Below, piece after piece: positions 32,264 through 40,236 of a DNA stretch of 64,000 nucleotides (within the stretch, counting starts at the first letter, position 1; each line of letters begins with the position of its first letter). Location of the stretch: NCBI RefSeq assembly GCF_019634845.1, contig NZ_JAHCAQ010000001.1, positions 62,001 to 126,000 on the forward strand, read 5' to 3'. The DNA is from Dokdonella sp. Lineage in GTDB: Bacteria > Pseudomonadota > Gammaproteobacteria > Xanthomonadales > Rhodanobacteraceae. The translations under genes were made by a program, and so were the position numbers. The notes under the pieces were generated by a model. It did not search any database. It was not told the origin of the DNA and worked only from the letters and a program-made list of their open reading frames with translations.

Positions 32264-32814
32264 CCGCGCCGGGCGCAAGCGCGCGGCCGCCGCTGGCGTT
32301 CCGCAGCGCGCAGACGGGTGACGTTGCCGTTCTGGTCGGGTTGGTGGAGTCGGCCTATCGCGGCGAGGCCAGCCGTGCCGGCTGGACCACCGAAGCCGAC
32401 CTGCTCGATGGCCAGCGTATCGATGCCGCCGGCATCGGCGCGTTGCTGGCGGCGCACGACAGCCAGATCGTGCTTGCGCTGGCGGAGGGTGCGATCCTCG
32501 CCTGCGCGCATCTGCAGCGGCAGCCGGACGGCGCAGGCGCCTACTTCGGCATGTTCGCCGTGCGGCCGCAGTTGCAGGGCGGCGGCATCGGCGATGCGCT
32601 GCTGGCCGAGTGCGAGCGGCGCGCGCGCGAGGACTGGCACTGCCGGCAGGTGCGCATGACCGTGATCAGCCTGCGCGACGAACTCATCGCCTGGTACGAA
32701 CGGCGCGGCTACCGCCGCAGCGGCCAGTACCAGCCATTTCCGTATGGCGACGCGCGCTTCGGTCTGCCCAGGCGCGATGACCTGCGCTTCGAATGGCTGG
32801 AGAAACCGTTGTGA
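32260..32814 (+). CDS. GNAT family N-acetyltransferase in the suf operon
   Basis: The 184-residue protein starts on the sufS stop codon with a four-base overlap. It has the GNAT acetyl-CoA motif YFGMFAVRPQLQGGGIGDAL and the closing ELIAWYERRGYRRSGQYQPF. A GNAT at this place follows sufS in other Lysobacterales suf operons as far as I recall; the substrate is unknown. It is followed by the Rieske gene after 87 bases. No export signal. Confidence 0.88.
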
Positions 32815-32901
32815 GCCGCGCCTGCGGCATGCTGCGGGCGTGGGCCTGCGGCACCGGCGCGGCCCGGCCGTCGCATTGGTCATTGGCATCGAGGTGACGT
32901 G

Positions 32902-33219
32902 ATGGAGTGGGTGCGCGTATGCACGTTGGGTGAGTTGCTGCCGGGCGAATACCAGGTGGCCTGGGATGGCGACACGCCAATCGCTGTCGTCAACCTCGAT
33001 GGCGACCTGTATGCGATCGAGGATGTCTGCACGCACGATGGCGGCGAGCTCACGGGGGGCGTGATCGAGGGTCGTCAGATCGAATGTCCGCGGCATGGCG
33101 CGCGCTTCGACATCATGACGGGCGCCGTGCTGCGGCCGCCGGCCACGGTGCCGATCGCGACATTTCCGGTCAAGGTCGAGGACGGGATCGTCTACACGCG
33201 GGACGACCGCTGCGACTGA
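32902..33219 (+). CDS. Rieske 2Fe-2S ferredoxin-like protein
   Basis: The 105-residue protein carries both halves of a Rieske cluster site: CTHDGGEL (Cys43, His45) and CPRHGARFD (Cys62, His65). It is a small soluble ferredoxin of the non-haem oxygenase type and contains no oxygenase. I use the ATG at 32902; a GTG lies three bases upstream. The last gene of the suf operon, it ends three bases before the stop codon of the convergent histidine kinase. It may be an electron donor for cluster assembly or a client of it. Confidence 0.92.
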   Translation: MEWVRVCTLGELLPGEYQVAWDGDTPIAVVNLDGDLYAIEDVCTHDGGELTGGVIEGRQIECPRHGARFDIMTGAVLRPPATVPIATFPVKVEDGIVYTRDDRCD

Positions 33220-33222
33220 GCT

Positions 33223-34590
33223 TCATGCCGCCGGCAGGCGGATCGTGACGCGCAGGCCGCGCCCGTCGCGGCCGTGGCCGAACGCGAGTGCGCCGCCATG
33301 GCGTTCGGCGATGCGACGCACGATCGCCAAGCCGAGCCCCGAGCCATCGCGGCGGGCGCCGGGCGGCCGAAAGAAGCGTTCGCCGAGTCGTGGCCAGTAT
33401 TCCTCGGCCACGCCCGGGCCGGAATCCTCGACCTCGATGATGACCGTGCGCAGCTCGTGGGCGACCGCGACCGTGACGGTGCCGTGCTCGCCGGCATGGT
33501 TGAGTGCGTTGTCGACGAGGTTGACCAGCGCCTCGCGCAGCATGACCGCGTCGCCCTCGACTTCGGCGCCGCTGACGCGGCCCTCGTAACCGAGGTCGAT
33601 GTGCAGGGCCAGCGCCTCGGGCACGCGTTCGGCCACGTAGTCGCGTGCCAGCGGCGCCAGATCCACGCGTGCGAACCGCGGCTGGTCCTCGGCCTGCGTG
33701 CGTGCGAGCGTCAGCAGCTGGCCGGCGGCACGCCCGGCGCCGGCCGACAGTCGTTCGACGTGGGCCAGCGCCTCGCGCACGCTGTCGGGACGCGGATCGG
33801 CCAGCGCGCGTTCGGCCTGCAGGCGCAACCCGGCCAGCGGCGTGCGCAACTGGTGCGCGGCGTCGGCGATGAAGCGCTCCTGCAGCTCGAGCTGGGCGCG
33901 CAGGCGCTGCAGCAATGCATCGATGGTCTGCGTGAGCGGGCGGATCTCGCTCGGCACGCGGCTCTGGTCGAGCGGATCCAGGTCGCGCGCGCGGCGTTGC
34001 TCGAGCTGCTCGACGAGCGGGTCGAGCAGGCGCAGGCCGCGCGTCACGCCGACCCACACCAGGATCAGCACGATCGCGATGAGCAGAAGTACCACCGGCA
34101 AGGTGCCGATCAGGATCTCGCGGGCGAGCGCGCGTCGCTCGCGCAGGCCTTCGGCGACCGAGATCACGATGGTCGCGTCAGACGAGTCGTCATGCAGGGC
34201 CAGCGAGGCCATGCGCAGGTGCTGCCCATTGGCAGCGACCGAATCCAGCCGCGGCGCGGCGCCGGGTACCGGCGTCAGTGGCGGCATCGGCAGGTCGCGG
34301 TTGGCGGCGAGCACACCGTGGCTGAGGCTGCGCACGCTGTACCAGGTCGGATCGTCGGCCTCCGACTCCATGAGGATGCGCACCTGCGGGCTCAGCGCGG
34401 CGCCGCCGGCGTCGCTGCGCGCCATGCGCTCGAGGGCGCGCGCGGTCTCGATCAGCGAACGGTCGTAGTTGACGTTGGCGTAGTGCAGGGCCAGCACGTA
34501 GATGAGGGCACCACTGCCGATCCAGGCCAGTGCCAGCGGCACCGCGAGGATCGTCAGCAGGCGTCGCCGCAGGCTAGGCGCGCGCAGCAT
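33223..34590 (-). CDS. two-component sensor histidine kinase
   Basis: The 455-residue inner-membrane kinase has two transmembrane helices, TILAVPLALAWIGSGALIYVL (~12-32) and IGTLPVVLLLIAIVLILVWV (~160-180), with a ~125-residue periplasmic sensor between them of the two-component sensor N-terminal (2CSK_N) type. The H-box is FIADAAHQLRTPLAGLRLQ, the N-box EALVNLVDNALNHAG, and the ATP-binding G-boxes DSGPGVAEEYW and GSGLGLAIVRRIAERHGG. The TctE/QseC-type layout fits. It overlaps its response regulator gene by 17 bases, so both are co-translated. The signal it senses cannot be read. Confidence 0.94.
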   Translation of the reverse strand: MLRAPSLRRRLLTILAVPLALAWIGSGALIYVLALHYANVNYDRSLIETARALERMARSDAGGAALSPQVRILMESEADDPTWYSVRSLSHGVLAANRDLPMPPLTPVPGAAPRLDSVAANGQHLRMASLALHDDSSDATIVISVAEGLRERRALAREILIGTLPVVLLLIAIVLILVWVGVTRGLRLLDPLVEQLEQRRARDLDPLDQSRVPSEIRPLTQTIDALLQRLRAQLELQERFIADAAHQLRTPLAGLRLQAERALADPRPDSVREALAHVERLSAGAGRAAGQLLTLARTQAEDQPRFARVDLAPLARDYVAERVPEALALHIDLGYEGRVSGAEVEGDAVMLREALVNLVDNALNHAGEHGTVTVAVAHELRTVIIEVEDSGPGVAEEYWPRLGERFFRPPGARRDGSGLGLAIVRRIAERHGGALAFGHGRDGRGLRVTIRLPAA

Positions 34591-35254
34591 CGTCCTCTTC
34601 CAGCAGGTAGCCCAGGCCGCGCACGGTGCGCACGCGCACGCCGCTGCCTTCGAGCTTGCGGCGCAGGCGATACACCGCGATGTCGAGGCCGTTGTCGGTG
34701 AGCGTGGTGTCCCAGCTGCACAGCGCCTCGATGAGCTGCTCGCGGCTCACCACGCGGTCGAGTCGCGTCGCCAGGGCTTCGAGCAGGCCGAATTCGCGCG
34801 GCGTGAGTTCGAGCGTTTCGCCGTCGACCTGGGCGCGCCGCCGCGGCAGGTCGAGCCGCATGCGGCCAAGCTGCAGCTCGGGCACGCCCTGACTCGTGCG
34901 CCGTCGCAGCAGGGCGCGTGCGCGCGCCTCGAACTCGCGCAGCGCGAACGGTTTGACGAGATAGTCGTCGGCGCCGAGATCGAGCGCGCGCACGCGTTCC
35001 TCGAGCTCCTCGCGCGCGGTGGCGACCAGCACCGGTACCGCGTCGGCGCGGCTGCGCAGGCGGCGCAACAGCTCGATGCCGTCGACATGGGGCAGGCCCA
35101 GGTCGAGTACGACGAGGTCGTAGGGATGGTTGCGCAGCGCCGCATCGGCGAGGCGGCCGTCGTCGAGGCGGTCGACCGCGTGGCCGGCATGGGCCAGCGC
35201 CGCGCCGATCGCCTCGCCGATCGCGGCATCGTCTTCAATGATGAGGATGCGCAT
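34574..35254 (-). CDS. OmpR family response regulator
   Basis: The 226-residue protein has a receiver domain (MRILIIEDDAAIGEAIGAAL, acceptor Asp in LVVLDLGLPHVDG, then LVATAREELEERV and DYLVKPFALREFEARARAL) and a winged-helix output domain (LELTPREFGLLEALATRLDR, DIAVYRLRRKLEGSGVRVRT). It is the first gene of the pair with the histidine kinase that follows, overlapping it by 17 bases. The targets are not shown; the cytosolic regulator should be phosphorylated by that kinase. Confidence 0.95.
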   Translation of the reverse strand: MRILIIEDDAAIGEAIGAALAHAGHAVDRLDDGRLADAALRNHPYDLVVLDLGLPHVDGIELLRRLRSRADAVPVLVATAREELEERVRALDLGADDYLVKPFALREFEARARALLRRRTSQGVPELQLGRMRLDLPRRRAQVDGETLELTPREFGLLEALATRLDRVVSREQLIEALCSWDTTLTDNGLDIAVYRLRRKLEGSGVRVRTVRGLGYLLEEDDAARA

Positions 35255-35341
35255 GTCGGCCCCATTCTATCGGCCAGCCTGCGGCAATGATCGCGCCACT
35301 GGCGAATTCGTGCAGCGAGTCTTCATGTGAACCTGGCTGCC

Positions 35342-35926
35342 TCAGTCGGGCGGCAGCAATTGCACCAGCACGAGTTCGCCGCCGCCGTCGAGTGCGATGC
35401 GGCTGGTGCCGCTGGCGCCGCGCCGATCGATGTGGAGGGTGTCGCCGGTGGCCGCGTCCAGCGCGCGTCCTTCGCCCTGGGCCTGCAGGTGGCCGGCGAG
35501 CACGTGGATCAGCCATTCCACGCCCTCTCGCGCAAAGATCAGCATCGAGCCGATCAGGGGTCGGGCGACCACCTCGGCGCGCAGCGTGGCGCGCTGCACC
35601 ATCAGGTTGAAATCACGCGTGGGGCCGCCCAGCAGGCGGCAGTCCACGGTCGCTTCGCCGGCGAAGCGCACGCACCCGAAGCGCTGCACGAGGCGCCGCG
35701 GCGGCGCGCCGTCGATGTCGAGCTCGATGCCGTTGCCGCTGAGCAGCAGCAGGTGGCGGTCGATGCCGGGGAATGGCGAGAACGGGCCGTCGCGTTCGAT
35801 GTCGGCGATGCTGATGCGCCAGCGGAAGGCGTCGCCGGCAAGCGGGTCGCGCGCGATTTCGGTGGTCCAGCCGCCATCGTTCTTCCAGCGCAGGCGGCGC
35901 TGTTCGCTGGCCGGGATCACGCGCAT
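35342..35926 (-). CDS. HutD/Ves family protein
   Basis: The 194-residue protein begins MRVIPASEQRRLRWKNDGGW, typical of the HutD family (cupin fold), with FRWRISIADIERDGPFSPFP, GIDRHLLLLSGNGIELDID, LGGPTRDFNLMVQR and HVLAGHLQ further on. HutD occurs near histidine-utilisation genes in pseudomonads, but no hut gene is visible here; E. coli Ves is also of this type. The biochemical role is not established. It sits 12 bases downstream of a GNAT gene on the same strand. Confidence 0.9.
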   Translation of the reverse strand: MRVIPASEQRRLRWKNDGGWTTEIARDPLAGDAFRWRISIADIERDGPFSPFPGIDRHLLLLSGNGIELDIDGAPPRRLVQRFGCVRFAGEATVDCRLLGGPTRDFNLMVQRATLRAEVVARPLIGSMLIFAREGVEWLIHVLAGHLQAQGEGRALDAATGDTLHIDRRGASGTSRIALDGGGELVLVQLLPPD

Positions 35927-35938
35927 CGACGGAGCCCC

Positions 35939-36463
35939 TCAGTGGTCGGCGTCGGCTGGATGGTAAACGTAGACGAGGGTGGCCGCACCGAGGAAGTCGA
36001 TCGTGGTCGCCTGGCGTGCGCCGAGTCGACGGGCGAGGCGTTCGGACGCGACGTTGCCGTTGCGGATGAGACTGATCGCGCGCGGCGCCTGCAGCGCATT
36101 GAAGGCGAAGCCGAGCGCGGCGCGGGCCGCTTCGGTGGCGTAGCCGTGATGGCGCTGCGCGGGCATCAGCATCCAGCCCAGTTCGAGATCAGGCCAGCCT
36201 TCGGGCTGGTGCAGGCCGACGCGGCCGACGAACTCGCCGCTGTCCTTGAGCTCCACCGCCCACATGCCGAAGCCGCGCAGTGTCCAGTGGCCGAGCAGCA
36301 TCGCCATCGAGCGCCACGCATTCATGCGGTCGAGCGGTTGGCCATCGCCGATGTAGCGCGTGTTGTCGGCATCGGCCAGCATGGCCGCGTAGGCTTCGAA
36401 ATGCCGCTCCGCGAGCGCGGTGAGCCGCAGGCGGGCGGTGGTGAGGGTAGGGATCGCGGACAT
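35939..36463 (-). CDS. GNAT family N-acetyltransferase (RimJ/RimL type)
   Basis: The 174-residue product opens MSAIPTLTTARLRLTALAER, the standard start of RimJ/RimL-like acetyltransferases, and has ELGWMLMPAQRHHGYATEAARAA in the acetyl-CoA-binding region followed by the RLARRLGAR loop. Its start is at the ATG at 36463, seven bases after the stop codon of the upstream SET-domain gene. Three genes SET-GNAT-HutD thus form a likely operon. The substrate is unknown. Confidence 0.9.
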   Translation of the reverse strand: MSAIPTLTTARLRLTALAERHFEAYAAMLADADNTRYIGDGQPLDRMNAWRSMAMLLGHWTLRGFGMWAVELKDSGEFVGRVGLHQPEGWPDLELGWMLMPAQRHHGYATEAARAALGFAFNALQAPRAISLIRNGNVASERLARRLGARQATTIDFLGAATLVYVYHPADADH

Positions 36464-36470
36464 TGCAGGC

Positions 36471-36932
36471 TCAGGCAAGCAGGGCGGCCAGTGCCTGCGT
36501 CGAGGCGCGCAGGCTGTCCAGCCAGGTGTAGCCGACGATGGCCTGGCCACTGTGCGCGTCGCGGAAATCCTCGCTCTGGCCCGGCGCAAGCAGGTGGCGG
36601 TAGTCGACCGTGACCTCGGTGCCGGCGGCGAGATCGGCACTGGCAAACACAAAGCCCAGATGCCACAGCCCGCTCGGCACGAAGGCGTGATTGATGTAGC
36701 ACTCGTCGGGCCACTCGGGGGTGATCGTGTAGCGATCCTCGAACCAGCGCACGGTGGCTGGCAGCAGCGCCGCCGCATCGGGGCGCGCGAGGATGTCGTC
36801 GATCGAGTGCACGCGCGCAATGTCGTCGGGCGCGGTGATGACACGCCCACGCGCAACCGGCTCGTCGAGGAACAAGCCTTGTCCAGCGCCCTCGATGGTC
36901 GAGGGACCGATGTGGTAGCGGGGGAGGATCAT
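36471..36932 (-). CDS. SET domain protein (short form)
   Basis: The 153-residue protein starts at the ATG at 36932 (MILPRYHIGPSTIEGAGQGL), the classical entry of a SET domain, and holds CYINHAFVPSG where NHSCxPN would be expected, then FVFASADLAAGTEVTVDYRH. The AdoMet-binding Asn-His pair is kept but the Cys is Ala, and no post-SET cysteines follow. It could be a protein lysine methyltransferase with altered chemistry. It is the first of three close genes on the strand. Confidence 0.85.
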   Translation of the reverse strand: MILPRYHIGPSTIEGAGQGLFLDEPVARGRVITAPDDIARVHSIDDILARPDAAALLPATVRWFEDRYTITPEWPDECYINHAFVPSGLWHLGFVFASADLAAGTEVTVDYRHLLAPGQSEDFRDAHSGQAIVGYTWLDSLRASTQALAALLA

Positions 36933-37023
36933 GGGCGCGCCCAGGCAGGCGGGGCGCGATTCTAGTGCAATTGGCCCGCAGGGCAACTTCGGCCGCCGGC
37001 GCGGCGGTCGCGCCGGCCCGGTT

Positions 37024-37341
37024 TCAGCCTGATTTGTCGCGCGGCGGCATGATCGGGCCGATCACGACGACGGCGCGATTGGCCTCGATCGTGCGCGGGC
37101 CGATGCCGCGCACCTTGGCCAGGTCATCGAGCGACCGGAATGGGCCATGCTGCTCGCGCCAGGCCACGATCGCCTCGGCCTTGACCAGGCCGACGCCGTT
37201 GAGCGCCGCGGCCAGCGCCTTGGCGTCGGCGTGATTGATGTCGACCTGGGCATGGGCGTGGGCCGGCAGCGCCAGCGCGATGCCAACGGCGAGCAGCAGC
37301 GCGCGCAGCGCGTGCATGAGCGGTGGAAGAAGGCGATCCAT
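37024..37341 (-). CDS. exported ComEA-type helix-hairpin-helix protein
   Basis: The 105-residue protein (if it starts at the ATG at 37341; MHALRALLL at 37317 is an alternative) has a signal sequence (LRALLLAVGIALALPAHAHAQ) followed by two helix-hairpin-helix elements: VDINHADAKALAAALNGVGLV-KAEAIVAWREQHGPF and LDDLAKVRGIGPRTIEAN. These bind DNA in periplasmic ComEA, part of natural transformation. Here only one HhH unit pair is present and no other competence gene lies in the window, so a role in DNA uptake is an inference from the family. Confidence 0.85.
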   Translation of the reverse strand: MDRLLPPLMHALRALLLAVGIALALPAHAHAQVDINHADAKALAAALNGVGLVKAEAIVAWREQHGPFRSLDDLAKVRGIGPRTIEANRAVVVIGPIMPPRDKSG

Positions 37342-37497
37342 GGCGGCCAGCATCGCATGCGCCGCGGAGCCGCACGAGCGCATCGTGCGCGTCCATTTGC
37401 AGGCATTTGCCGCCCCGCGGTGTAGGAAATCTCCTACACGCGGGCGCCGATCCGATAAGATCGATGACCGCACATGCACACAACCGGAGACGGCGCG

Positions 37498-38979
37498 ATG
37501 GACACCAAGGCCCTCGACACATTCGTTGGCGCATTGTGGGACGACGAGATCGTGCCGCAGCTGACTGAATACATCCGCATTCCGAACAAGTCACCGATGT
37601 TCGACGCCGACTGGGCCAAGCATGGTTACATGGACCAGGCGGTCGCTCTGTTGGAGAAGTGGGCGCGCACGCAGCCGATTCCGGGCCTGCAGCTCGAGGT
37701 CGTGCGCCTGCCCGGGCGCACGCCGCTCATCTTCATCGAGATCCCGGGGCAGGGTGAGGACACCGTGCTGCTGTACGGTCACCTCGACAAGCAGCCCGAG
37801 ATGACCGGCTGGGCCGCGCACCTGGGACCATGGCAGCCCGTGCTCGAGGGCGATCGCCTGTATGGCCGCGGCGGTGCCGACGACGGTTATGCGATGTTCG
37901 GTGCGCTGGCCGCGATCCGTGCCCTGCACGAACAGGGTGTGCCCTACGCGCGCTGCGTGGTGATGATCGAGGCCTGCGAGGAGTCGGGCAGCTACGACCT
38001 GCCGTACTACGTCGACCATCTGGCGGCGCGCATCGGCAAGCCGTCGCTGATCGTGTGCCTGGACTCGGGCTGCGGCAATTACGACCAGCTCTGGCTGACC
38101 ACGAGCCTGCGCGGCCTGACCGGCGGCAATCTCGTGGTCAAGGTGCTCGAGGAAGGCGTGCACTCGGGCGATGCGTCCGGCATCGTGGCGTCGAGCTTCC
38201 GCATCCTGCGCCGCATCCTGTCGCGGCTGGAGGACGAGAGCAGCGGCCGCATCGTGCCGCAGGAGCTCTACGTGGATGTGCCCGAGGCACGCCTGGCGCA
38301 GGCGCGGCGCACCGCGCAGGTGCTCGGCAATGCGGTCTACGACAAGTTTCCGTTCGTGGCCGGCATGCAGCCGGTACTGGCCGACACCACCGAACTGGTG
38401 CTCAACCGCACCTGGCGCCCGGCGCTGTCGGTGACCGGCATCGGCGGCATGCCGGCGCTCGATTCGGCCGGCAACGTGCTGCGCCCGTACACGGCGGTCA
38501 AGCTGTCGCTGCGCGTGCCGCCGACGCTCGATGCCAAGGCCGGCGGCGAATTCGTCAAGCGCCTGCTCGAGGCCGATCCGCCGTATGGCGCCAAGGTCAG
38601 TTTCGAGCTCGAGAAGGCCGGCAGCGGCTGGGATTCGCCCGCGCTCGCGCCGTGGCTCGAACACTCGGTGGAGCAGGCCTCGCGCACCTACTTCGGCATG
38701 CCGGTCGCCTACAACGGCGAGGGCGGCTCGATCCCGTTCATGGGCATGCTCGGCGAGAAGTATCCGGGCGCGCAGTTCCTCATCACCGGCGTGCTCGGCC
38801 CGCATTCCAACGCGCATGGTCCCAACGAGTTCCTGCACATCCCGACCGGCAAGCGCGTGTCGCTGTGCGTGGCGCAGGTGGTCGCCGACCATTTCGTCGC
38901 CAGCGGCAAGGGCCTCACGCGCGGCGTGGCGGCGAGCGCGGCGCACACGGTCAAGGGTGAGGACGGCTGCTGCGGCTGA
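37498..38979 (+). CDS. M20 family metallodipeptidase
   Basis: The 493-residue enzyme starts at the ATG at 37498, eight bases after a GGAG ribosome site; no signal peptide is visible. The di-zinc site is complete: LLYGHLDKQPEMTGW (His and Asp), GRGGADDGYAMFG (bridging Asp), VMIEACEESGSYDL (catalytic Glu), IVCLDSGCGNYDQ, and GPHSNAHGPNEFL at the C-terminal side. It belongs to the carnosinase/dipeptidase branch. The last residues are GEDGCCG, an unusual Cys pair whose role is unknown. It is alone on the plus strand and diverges from the ComEA-like gene. Confidence 0.93.
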   Translation: MDTKALDTFVGALWDDEIVPQLTEYIRIPNKSPMFDADWAKHGYMDQAVALLEKWARTQPIPGLQLEVVRLPGRTPLIFIEIPGQGEDTVLLYGHLDKQPEMTGWAAHLGPWQPVLEGDRLYGRGGADDGYAMFGALAAIRALHEQGVPYARCVVMIEACEESGSYDLPYYVDHLAARIGKPSLIVCLDSGCGNYDQLWLTTSLRGLTGGNLVVKVLEEGVHSGDASGIVASSFRILRRILSRLEDESSGRIVPQELYVDVPEARLAQARRTAQVLGNAVYDKFPFVAGMQPVLADTTELVLNRTWRPALSVTGIGGMPALDSAGNVLRPYTAVKLSLRVPPTLDAKAGGEFVKRLLEADPPYGAKVSFELEKAGSGWDSPALAPWLEHSVEQASRTYFGMPVAYNGEGGSIPFMGMLGEKYPGAQFLITGVLGPHSNAHGPNEFLHIPTGKRVSLCVAQVVADHFVASGKGLTRGVAASAAHTVKGEDGCCG

Positions 38980-39061
38980 GCGCCTGCCCGCGATGTGCCA
39001 TGCCGCGGCCCGGATGCGGCCACGGCGTGGCGCGATGCTGGCTCGCGACAAGGAGGCCTGC

Positions 39062-39493
39062 ATGGGCATGATTCGCACCGCGCGCAGCTACGATGCCGTC
39101 GCCATCGCCAGACTGTGCGGCGAGCTCGGTTATCCGGCGACGCGCCAGCAGGTACTGGTGCGGCTGGCCGCGATCGAGGCCGCCGAGGCCGTGGTATGGG
39201 TTGCCGAGGACGATGCCGGCGACGTCGTCGGTTGGATCCACGTCGGCTGCTGCGCCCAACTGCTCGGCGACGCGCGGGCCGAGATCTTCGGCCTCGTGGT
39301 CGCGGCCCGGGCGCGCGGCAGTGGCGTCGGCCATGAGCTCGTCGAGCGTGCCGGGCAGTGGGCGCGCGAGCGCGGCTGCGACAGCGTCTGCGTGCGCAGC
39401 CGCGTGGAGCGCGAACGCGCGCGGCATTTCTACCTGCGCGAAGGCTTTGCCAGCGACAAGACCCAGCACGTGCTCGCACGCGCGCTGGGTTGA
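39062..39493 (+). CDS. GNAT family N-acetyltransferase
   Basis: The 143-residue protein from the ATG at 39062 has AEIFGLVVAARARGSGVGHELVERA, with the acetyl-CoA motif RxxGxG, followed by SRVERERARHFYLREGFASD: a normal small GNAT. The fold is complete and ordinary in length. It lies 82 bases after the M20 gene and 52 bases before the AlkB-type gene on the same strand. Substrate unknown. Confidence 0.9.
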   Translation: MGMIRTARSYDAVAIARLCGELGYPATRQQVLVRLAAIEAAEAVVWVAEDDAGDVVGWIHVGCCAQLLGDARAEIFGLVVAARARGSGVGHELVERAGQWARERGCDSVCVRSRVERERARHFYLREGFASDKTQHVLARALG

Positions 39494-39545
39494 TGCCGCC
39501 TGCCTGGACCTTGCCGCCGGCACCGCCCGCGCGCAGGATCGCGGC

Positions 39546-40214
39546 ATGAACGACTGCGCCACGCATGCGGCCGAAGCGCTCGCACGGCAGCGCCCGCGCT
39601 GGCTGGCCGCCGGCCTGCGCGAACTCGAATTGCCCGGTGCCGCGCTGTTCGTGCAGGAGCAGGCCTGGCCCGCGCCGCGCGCCGATGCACTGTTCGCACG
39701 CCTGCGCGCCGAGATCGACTGGCAGCCGCTGCGGCTGCGCTTGTTCGGCCGCGAGGTACTGGCGCCTCGGCTGGCGTGCTGGATCGGCGATGCCGATGCG
39801 GTGTACCGCTATTCGGGCACGCGCTTCGCGCCGCTGCCGTGGACAGCCACCACGGCATGGTTGCGCGACGAGCTGGCCGCGCGGCTCGGGATTGCCTGCA
39901 ACAGCGTGCTGGCCAACCTGTATCGCGATGGCAACGACGCGATGGGCTGGCACAGCGACGATGAGCCCGAGCTCGGGCCGGCACCGCTGATCGCTTCGCT
40001 GAGCTTCGGCGCCGCGCGCACGTTCCGCCTGCGCGCGCGCGAGCGCGGCAATGCCACGCGGCTCGCGATCGAACTGGGCCATGGCAGTCTGCTGCTGATG
40101 GCGGGACGCACGCAGGCGCTGTACCAGCATGCGCTGCCACGCCGCCGGCGCGTGCTGGCGCCACGCATCAACCTGACGTTGCGCTGGATCGAGGCCGGCG
40201 CACGCAGCCGATGA
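39546..40214 (+). CDS. AlkB-type 2-oxoglutarate/Fe(II) dioxygenase
   Basis: The 222-residue protein has the AlkB fold: AWIGD-like LACWIGDADAVYRYSG, then SVLANLYRDGNDAMGWHSDDEPELG with the iron ligands His and Asp (HSD), LIASLSFGAARTF, and the third iron ligand in YQHALPRRR followed by RINLTLRWI with the two arginines that bind 2-oxoglutarate. These enzymes remove methyl groups from DNA or RNA bases. It is of the short AlkB-like group rather than the E. coli alkB of the Ada regulon, and there is no Ada gene here. It stands near the end of the tail of the convergent 1373-residue membrane gene. Confidence 0.93.
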   Translation: MNDCATHAAEALARQRPRWLAAGLRELELPGAALFVQEQAWPAPRADALFARLRAEIDWQPLRLRLFGREVLAPRLACWIGDADAVYRYSGTRFAPLPWTATTAWLRDELAARLGIACNSVLANLYRDGNDAMGWHSDDEPELGPAPLIASLSFGAARTFRLRARERGNATRLAIELGHGSLLLMAGRTQALYQHALPRRRRVLAPRINLTLRWIEAGARSR

Positions 40215-40236
40215 GGCCTGCGGGCGCCGGCGCTGC

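Noticed and set aside
37024-37341. Evidence for a competence system
   Set aside because: The HhH protein is ComEA-like but stands alone; no ComEC, pilus or other uptake gene lies in the window.
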